A stretch of DNA of 11,691 nucleotides from Azonexus sp. (lineage in GTDB: Bacteria > Pseudomonadota > Gammaproteobacteria > Burkholderiales > Rhodocyclaceae), in assembly GCA_031285115.1 (NCBI GenBank), contig JAITWU010000096.1, forward strand, positions 1-11,691, given 5' to 3'. How positions within the stretch are numbered: position 1 is the stretch's first letter; every line of letters begins with the position of its first letter. Both the position numbers and the translations under genes were made by a program. This document shows positions 8,200 through 11,691 of this stretch, piece after piece. Under the pieces are notes generated by a model. That model saw only the letters and a program-made list of their open reading frames with translations. It had not been told where the DNA came from and ran no database searches.

Positions 8200-8567
8200 A
8201 AAAAAATGCGTTTTTGGTATCGCTCGCAGTCATCATTTCCGGCTGCGCCTCTGTTGCGGTGAATGAGGAATCATTACAGTCCCGTACCGCTTTCGCGTTG
8301 GGGTTGGAACAAGGGGATTTCACCATCAGCAACCGTTCCGATGATGGCGTGCGTACCGATTACACCGTAACGACAAACAAAAAACAGGTTTTTTCCTGTT
8401 ATGTGACGGGCGTCGTCAGTATTACGGGGCGTAATGTTTCAGACGCTATTTGCAGCGAAAAATCTTCACCTGCCGCTACGGCTGGCAAAGGGAAAAACGC
8501 AGAAAAAAAACCGGCTGGCAAAGCCTCTGGCTGTAACGACCTGCTGCGAGCCGCCGGTCGGTGTTGA
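8196..8567 (+). CDS. Small putative lipoprotein of unknown function
   Basis: A 123-residue predicted lipoprotein. The N-terminus has Lys2-Lys3, a hydrophobic stretch and the lipobox ISGC, with Cys17 as the lipidated residue and Ala18 after it, which suggests outer-membrane sorting. The mature domain (about 20-88) contains GLEQGDFTISNRSDDGVRTD followed by SCYVTG and DAICSE; Cys68 and Cys86 could form a disulfide. It resembles a widespread family of small uncharacterised lipoproteins. The tail (88-112) is Ala/Gly/Lys-rich and low-complexity, and a terminal CNDLLRAAGRC carries two more cysteines. It has no Shine-Dalgarno and shares ATGA with a candidate upstream ORF. Base composition is visibly richer in A/T than in neighbouring genes, which hints at separate ancestry. 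Two runs of eight A occur inside it. Confidence 0.85.
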   Translation: MKKNAFLVSLAVIISGCASVAVNEESLQSRTAFALGLEQGDFTISNRSDDGVRTDYTVTTNKKQVFSCYVTGVVSITGRNVSDAICSEKSSPAATAGKGKNAEKKPAGKASGCNDLLRAAGRC

Positions 8568-8636
8568 GAAACTGTTTGCTGTTTCGTAACGCCTATTTTG
8601 TCCGTCAATTTGCGCGGGATGGATAGCGCATAGTTC

Positions 8637-8723
8637 GTAGGATGGGTAGAGCGCAGCGAAACCCATCAAGGCGCGACCGAGGCGGTGGAAACGATGGGTT
8701 TCGCTGCGCTCTACCCATCCTAC
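8637..8723. repeat. Dispersed palindromic repeat, copy 2
   Basis: Two perfectly complementary 31-nt arms (8637-8667 and 8693-8723) flank a 25-nt loop. The left arm is identical to that of copy 1 at 761-791; the loop sequence differs. It lies between the lipoprotein and chromate transporter genes. The conserved arms with a variable centre suggest a small mobilised palindromic element. It is not followed by a T-tract. The peptides it would encode (GWVERSETH, GFAALYPSY) are artefacts. Confidence 0.92.
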
Positions 8724-8778
8724 CGTTTGATCCGGGAACGGTAGGCTGTGCCTCAGCCGCCTCAAGGGTTCATGCCAT

Positions 8779-9333
8779 ATGAAAGATAACAGTGCCGTTC
8801 GCCCAACCCTTTGGGTGCTTTTCCGCGAATTTTCCAAAGTCGGTCTCTCCGGTTTTGGCGGCGTTCTGCCTTTTGCCCGCCGCATGTTGGTCGAGCGCAC
8901 CGGCTGGATGACGGCGGAAACTTTCAACGCCCAGCTTGGCTTGTGCCAGTTTTTGCCGGGGCCGAATGTCGTCAATCTGGCGGTCGTCGTCGGCAAACGC
9001 CATCGCGGGCTGGCCGGGGCCATTGTTGCGCCCTTGGGGCTGCTCGCCGGGCCGTTCGCCATCATCGTGCTGCTGGCGCTGCTCTACGATGCTTACGGCC
9101 AGTTGCCGATTGCCCAGTCGCTCCTGCGCGGCATTGCCGCCGCCGGGGCCGGTCTCTTGTTCGCTACCGCCTGGCGCATGGGCGGCGCCATTCGTGAGAA
9201 GGCCGTTTTTCTGCCCTTTGCCGCGCTGGTGGTGATTGGCGTCGCCGGGCTGCGCTGGCCGATGTTGTGGGTCATGCTGGCCGGTCTTGCCTGTTCCGGC
9301 GGGGTGGCTTACTGGCGGTTGGGGCGGCAATGA
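8779..9333 (+). CDS. Chromate transporter, N-terminal-type half (short-chain ChrA)
   Basis: A 184-residue membrane protein that forms half of a CHR-family transporter. The visible motifs are VGLSGFGGVLPFARR (21-35) and LCQFLPGPNVVNLAVVVG (55-72), the conserved FGG and PGPN signatures. Several hydrophobic segments follow, up to about residue 178. In the short-chain CHR group two half-length proteins encoded side by side act together, as here, whereas classic ChrA is one fused chain of about 400 residues. Characterised members export chromate; natural substrates of many are untested. The ATG at 8779 has AAGGG at 8764-8768 with a 10-nt spacing. The stop overlaps the next gene (ATGA). The palindromic repeat lies 55 bases upstream of the start, so a promoter, if present, is close to it. 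Confidence 0.92.
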   Translation: MKDNSAVRPTLWVLFREFSKVGLSGFGGVLPFARRMLVERTGWMTAETFNAQLGLCQFLPGPNVVNLAVVVGKRHRGLAGAIVAPLGLLAGPFAIIVLLALLYDAYGQLPIAQSLLRGIAAAGAGLLFATAWRMGGAIREKAVFLPFAALVVIGVAGLRWPMLWVMLAGLACSGGVAYWRLGRQ

Positions 9334-9851
9334 ATACGGTGGTCGAGCTGTTCGCCGAATTTTTCGTCCTCTCCTTCGTCGCCTTTGGCGGCGCGACGGC
9401 CCTTTTGCCGGAAATGTACCGGGTCACGGTCGAACAGCACCAGTGGCTCGACGCCGCCACCTTCACCCATCTCTACGCCATCGCCCAGGCCGCGCCGGGG
9501 CCGAATGTGCTGGTGGTGAGCCTGATCGGCTGGCAGGTGGCGGGCCTTGCCGGGGCGCTGGCGGCGACGCTGGCGATGTGCCTGCCGATGAGCGTGCTGA
9601 TTTATTTGCTGATCGACCGCTGGGAAAGTTTCGCTGGCCGCCGCTGGCAACGGGCGATCAGCATTGGCGTCGCGCCCTTGGCCGTCGGCCTGATTTTTTC
9701 CGGCGCAACCTTGATCGCCCAGGCGGTCGGTTTCAGCCCGCTATCCCTTGGCGTCCTCATCGTCACCGCCATTGCGGCGCTGCGCACCCGCTGGCATCCG
9801 CTGTGGTTCATCGCAGGCGGCGCGGTTCTCGGCGCTTGCGGGTGGTTGTGA
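9330..9851 (+). CDS. Chromate transporter, C-terminal-type half (short-chain ChrA)
   Basis: A 173-residue partner of the preceding half-transporter. The same two CHR signatures recur: FVAFGGATALLPEMYR (16-31) and AIAQAAPGPNVLVVSLIGWQ (50-69). Several hydrophobic segments follow (about 76-95, 105-127 and 130-172). That each half carries FGG and PGPN is the internal duplication known for the family. The ATG at 9330 overlaps the previous stop by four bases, implying coordinated production of both halves. A longer upstream in-frame start is possible but would overlap the first half by more than 60 bases and adds a non-membrane stretch, so it is rejected. The next gene starts on the last base of this stop (TGATG), completing a three-gene operon. 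Confidence 0.92.
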   Translation: MNTVVELFAEFFVLSFVAFGGATALLPEMYRVTVEQHQWLDAATFTHLYAIAQAAPGPNVLVVSLIGWQVAGLAGALAATLAMCLPMSVLIYLLIDRWESFAGRRWQRAISIGVAPLAVGLIFSGATLIAQAVGFSPLSLGVLIVTAIAALRTRWHPLWFIAGGAVLGACGWL

Positions 9852-10207
9852 TGAACGAGCAACCCTACGCCCACGTCACTTCGCTCGACACCCTGCGCGA
9901 TGCCCTGCGTGAGTTCGTCGCGGCGCGCGATTGGCGGCAATACCATGCGCCGAAAAATCTGGTCATGGCCTTGTCGGTGGAAACGGCGGAACTGGTGGAA
10001 ATTTTCCAGTGGCTGACGGCGGAAGAAAGCCACGCGCTGACGCCCGAGCAGCGGGCGGCGGCGACCGATGAAATCGCCGATGTGCTGATCTATCTGGTAG
10101 AGACCGCCGACGCGCTCAGCATCGACCCGCTGGCGGCAGTGCGGCAGAAGCTCTTGAAGAATGCCCTCAAGTATCCGGCGAAGGACATCGCCGGGGATGC
10201 CGGTTGA
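9851..10207 (+). CDS. MazG-like nucleotide pyrophosphohydrolase (DCTPP1/RS21-C6-like)
   Basis: A 118-residue all-alpha NTP pyrophosphohydrolase. The motif set is clear: YHAPKNLVMALSVETAELVEIFQW (31-54) with Glu44 and Glu47, and DEIADVLIYL (73-82) with Glu74 and Asp77, the four acidic residues that hold magnesium. This pattern fits the RS21-C6/DCTPP1 branch, whose members cut dCTP and modified dCTP to the monophosphate and diphosphate. That would make it a house-cleaning enzyme, though exact substrate preference cannot be read from sequence. It is translationally coupled to the chromate transporter pair (TGATG). A role in removing oxidised nucleotides under chromate or oxidative stress would make sense of the pairing but is inference. 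It ends 36 bases before a convergent gene. Confidence 0.9.
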   Translation: MNEQPYAHVTSLDTLRDALREFVAARDWRQYHAPKNLVMALSVETAELVEIFQWLTAEESHALTPEQRAAATDEIADVLIYLVETADALSIDPLAAVRQKLLKNALKYPAKDIAGDAG

Positions 10208-10243
10208 CCGTTCCCCGGCAGCCGGGAAGCCCCGGCCAAAACC

Positions 10244-10510
10244 TCAGTGCATACTCAACGGGTGGCAGCGTTGCAGATGCTGGTAGGTTTCCGCCAGATG
10301 CCTGAGACGATCGTAATCGCCCGACGCCAGCGCCTGCTGCATGTTTTCGATAATCATCGAGTGCAGCCGTGAGACGCCTTCGGGCGTGCTCAACAGCATG
10401 TCGCTCAACTCCGCCGCAATGGCGAGCGGAACGTGCTCATGTTCGGCGATGGCGGCGATTTCGCCCCGATCGAGGTCGCAATAGTCGATAACGTCTTGCA
10501 GAGAAAGCAT
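10244..10510 (-). CDS. Hypothetical protein, 88 residues
   Basis: An 88-residue acidic, probably all-helical soluble protein that I cannot assign to a characterised family. Visible blocks are SLQDVIDYCDLDRGEIAAIAEHEHVPLAIAAELSDML (3-39), then STPEGVSRLHSMIIENMQQALASGDYDRLRHLAETYQHLQ (41-80). The EIAAIAEHEH stretch followed by TPEG recalls small conserved proteins seen in proteobacteria without known function. There is no signal peptide or membrane segment, and only two cysteines (11 and 82). The start at 10510 is fixed by an excellent AGGAGGA (complement of 10517-10523) six bases away; the frame is open further upstream but lacks such a site. It has a good sigma-70 promoter overlapping the end of the upstream gene and a terminator-like hairpin in its leader, so its expression may be controlled. 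Confidence 0.82.
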   Translation of the reverse strand: MLSLQDVIDYCDLDRGEIAAIAEHEHVPLAIAAELSDMLLSTPEGVSRLHSMIIENMQQALASGDYDRLRHLAETYQHLQRCHPLSMH

Positions 10511-10533
10511 GGAGAATCCTCCTGTCCGGGCTG

Positions 10534-10564
10534 AAAAAAGCGCAAGCCAAGCGCCTTGCGTTTT
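10534..10564 (-). terminator. Terminator-like hairpin between the methyltransferase-fold gene and the 88-residue gene
   Basis: Read on the - strand, AAAA is followed by CGCAAG (10560-10555), an 8-nt loop, CTTGCG (10546-10541), then C and six T (10539-10534). A 6-bp stem plus a T-run is a reasonable intrinsic terminator for the upstream gene. It also lies downstream of the promoter at 10602-10630 and only 23 bases before the 88-residue gene, so it could attenuate that gene too. Confidence 0.65.
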
Positions 10565-10601
10565 ATCCGCCTTTATCATTGTTATCGGTGGCCGCTCTTC
10601 A

Positions 10602-10630
10602 TTTATAGATCTATGACAATGGCAAGTCAA
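10602..10630 (-). promoter_or_regulatory. Strong candidate sigma-70 promoter for the 88-residue gene
   Basis: On the - strand TTGACT (complement of 10625-10630), a 17-bp spacer (10608-10624) and TATAAA (complement of 10602-10607) match five of six consensus bases at each hexamer with ideal spacing. The -35 overlaps the stop codon of the upstream gene. Transcription would begin near 10595, giving a leader of about 85 bases. Confidence 0.75.
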
Positions 10631-11403
10631 ATACGCAGGCGGCCTTGCGGCATGGGGTAGCTCAATTGCAGACGGCTGATGGTTGGCAAGAGATCGAGGG
10701 CGCTGGTTTTTTTGAGCGCAACCGCCCGTTCGCGCAGGGTGGCGAGCGCCAGATCGACCGGCGTTTCGCCCGTGGCAAAGGCAATGACATTGCCGCTCGC
10801 GCTGGCGGGAAAAACCGCGCTGGCGCCATCGAAAGCCTCATGGATACGCGCCACGCTGGCGGCAAAGCCGCGCTGACGCCCGAGGAGATTGACGCCAAAA
10901 ACACCCTCCGCCGTCAGCCGGGCGCGGCACGCCTGATAGAAGGGCAGGGTATCGAGCGGGCCGGGGCGAGCGTCGGCGTCAAAGCCATCGACCAGAATGA
11001 GATCAAACAGACTGTCGCCGCCGAGCATGAAATCAGCGCCACAGCCGATATGCAGGGTGATCCGCCGGGGATCGTCGGGCAGTTTGAAATACTGGCGGGC
11101 AATCAATTCCACCTGCGGATTGATCTCGACCACGGTCATCCGGCACTCAGGCCGGTGGCGGTAGAGAAACTTGACCAGCGACCCCGCGCCCAGCCCCACC
11201 AGCAGCGCCCGTCGCGGCCAGTCGGCAGCTTCGCGCAGCAGCAGCCCGGTCATCATGTCGCGGGTGTAGTTGAGTTCCAGCGACCACGGACGGGCGACGC
11301 GCATCGCCCCCTGCACCCAGTCGGAACCGAAATGCAGGTAGCGGACGCCCTCTTCTTCGCTGATGTCGATGGCGTGGCGCAGGGTGGCAGAGCGTTTTTT
11401 CAT
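10627..11403 (-). CDS. Spermidine synthase-like protein (Rossmann methyltransferase fold)
   Basis: A 258-residue protein of the spermidine synthase/SAM-methyltransferase fold. The N-terminal part has EEEGVRYLHFGSDWVQGAMR (16-35), the spermidine synthase-like beta region, and SLELNYTRDMMTGLLL (41-56). The nucleotide-binding loop is LVGLGAGSL (68-76) and the acidic residue ending strand 2 is Glu93 in VVEINP. Strand 4 reads LFDLILVDGFDAD (132-144). The loop differs from the GGGDGG of true spermidine synthases and the usual D-S/T-D motif is replaced by DGFD, so polyamine synthesis is not assured. Such proteins are commonly annotated spermidine synthase-like. The start at 11403 (MKKRSATL) suits the fold; an in-frame ATG at 11469 adds 22 residues without a ribosome site. 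A terminator-like hairpin follows it. Confidence 0.85.
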   Translation of the reverse strand: MKKRSATLRHAIDISEEEGVRYLHFGSDWVQGAMRVARPWSLELNYTRDMMTGLLLREAADWPRRALLVGLGAGSLVKFLYRHRPECRMTVVEINPQVELIARQYFKLPDDPRRITLHIGCGADFMLGGDSLFDLILVDGFDADARPGPLDTLPFYQACRARLTAEGVFGVNLLGRQRGFAASVARIHEAFDGASAVFPASASGNVIAFATGETPVDLALATLRERAVALKKTSALDLLPTISRLQLSYPMPQGRLRI

Positions 11404-11521
11404 GGCCGGTTCGTTCCGCAAAAGAATAGATGTTGCCTGATGATGGCCCTCATTTTGCCCGAGCGCCATTGGCTTAAGGTAAGCTCACACGCTTTGTTTC
11501 CATCGGCTTTTCGGGTTAATC

Positions 11522-11691
11522 ATGTCCAGTCCTGCTACGCCCAACGCTTCCTCGCCAACGCCAGCCGCACCGCGCCGCCGCTGGCGGGGCTTGATCCTGA
11601 CTTTGCTGTTTATCGCCGCGCTGGCAGGCGGGGCGGCGTACCTCGCGCAGCGGGCCAAACAGCCAGCGGCGGGCGGGCCGCCCGCTGGCGG
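11522..11691 (+). CDS. Membrane-anchored protein, 5' part (possible efflux adaptor)
   Basis: The first 56 codons of a gene that runs off the window. A short Ser/Pro/Ala-rich cytoplasmic start is followed by RRRWRG (18-23), a single hydrophobic segment (about 23-41), then an Ala/Gly/Pro-rich linker. This N-in anchor plus flexible linker is common in periplasmic adaptor proteins of RND efflux pumps of the MdtA/HlyD kind, but no diagnostic domain is included, so that is a guess. The ATG at 11522 lacks a strong Shine-Dalgarno. It diverges from the spermidine synthase-like gene; the 118-bp gap between them shows no convincing promoter hexamers. Confidence 0.7.
   Translation, partial: MSSPATPNASSPTPAAPRRRWRGLILTLLFIAALAGGAAYLAQRAKQPAAGGPPAG

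Noticed and set aside
10208..10243. GC-rich inverted repeat between the convergent pyrophosphohydrolase and 88-residue genes as a terminator
   Set aside because: The stem needs a bulged base, leaves almost no loop and has no T-tract on either strand.
11404..11469. N-terminal extension of the spermidine synthase-like protein to the ATG at 11469
   Set aside because: There is no ribosome site there and the added residues do not resemble the fold; 11403 gives a compact start.

Overview
This window looks like chromosomal DNA of a GC-rich betaproteobacterium, most likely of the Rhodocyclales/Nitrosomonadales kind. The main evidence is gene order: the tail of mlaC, then mlaB, an ABC-2 exporter (ATPase plus permease), a BolA/IbaG protein, murA and hisG-hisD. 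This order is typical of Betaproteobacteria. HisG is the short form that needs a HisZ partner, and the genes are tightly packed with ATGA overlaps. No tRNA, rRNA, CRISPR array, transposase or phage gene is visible.

Layout. (1) 1-3916, + strand: envelope genes. The 3' end of mlaC overlaps mlaB (outer-membrane lipid asymmetry). A 226-bp gap with two inverted-repeat structures follows, then an ABC exporter pair, ibaG and murA, again closely packed. (2) 3917-6085: an interruption between murA and hisG. It holds a cold-shock protein gene with its own UUCG-loop terminator and, on the - strand, a nitroreductase and a DMT/EamA permease that form a two-gene operon convergent with csp. (3) 6086-8034: hisG and hisD, overlapping. 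hisC, the usual next gene in this group, is absent. (4) 8035-8778: a visibly more A/T-rich patch with a candidate 44-codon small ORF, a small lipoprotein and a second copy of the dispersed palindrome. (5) 8779-10207: a split chromate transporter pair translationally coupled to a MazG-like/dCTP-pyrophosphatase-like gene. (6) 10244-11403, - strand: an unrecognised 88-residue protein behind a promoter and hairpin leader, preceded by a spermidine-synthase-like methyltransferase-fold protein. (7) From 11522, +: the start of a membrane-anchored protein, possibly an efflux adaptor, running off the window.

How the genes work together. MlaC and MlaB belong to the phospholipid transport system. The ABC pair is an uncharacterised exporter usually found beside it. 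MurA makes the first committed peptidoglycan precursor. HisG and HisD catalyse the first and last steps of histidine synthesis. The chromate transporter/pyrophosphohydrolase operon may serve metal or oxyanion stress, which is an inference from context. The intergenic gaps are all under 300 bp; the largest are 729-954, 8568-8778, 3917-4103, 5915-6085 and 11404-11521. All but 11404-11521 hold the repeats and candidate regulatory sites listed below; in 11404-11521 no regulatory site was convincing.

Nothing here is a convincing new defence or mobile system. The most unusual signals are the promoter-terminator-RBS leader at 10511-10630, the ATGA-coupled small ORF at 8065-8199, and the inverted repeat between the divergent nitroreductase and hisG genes.
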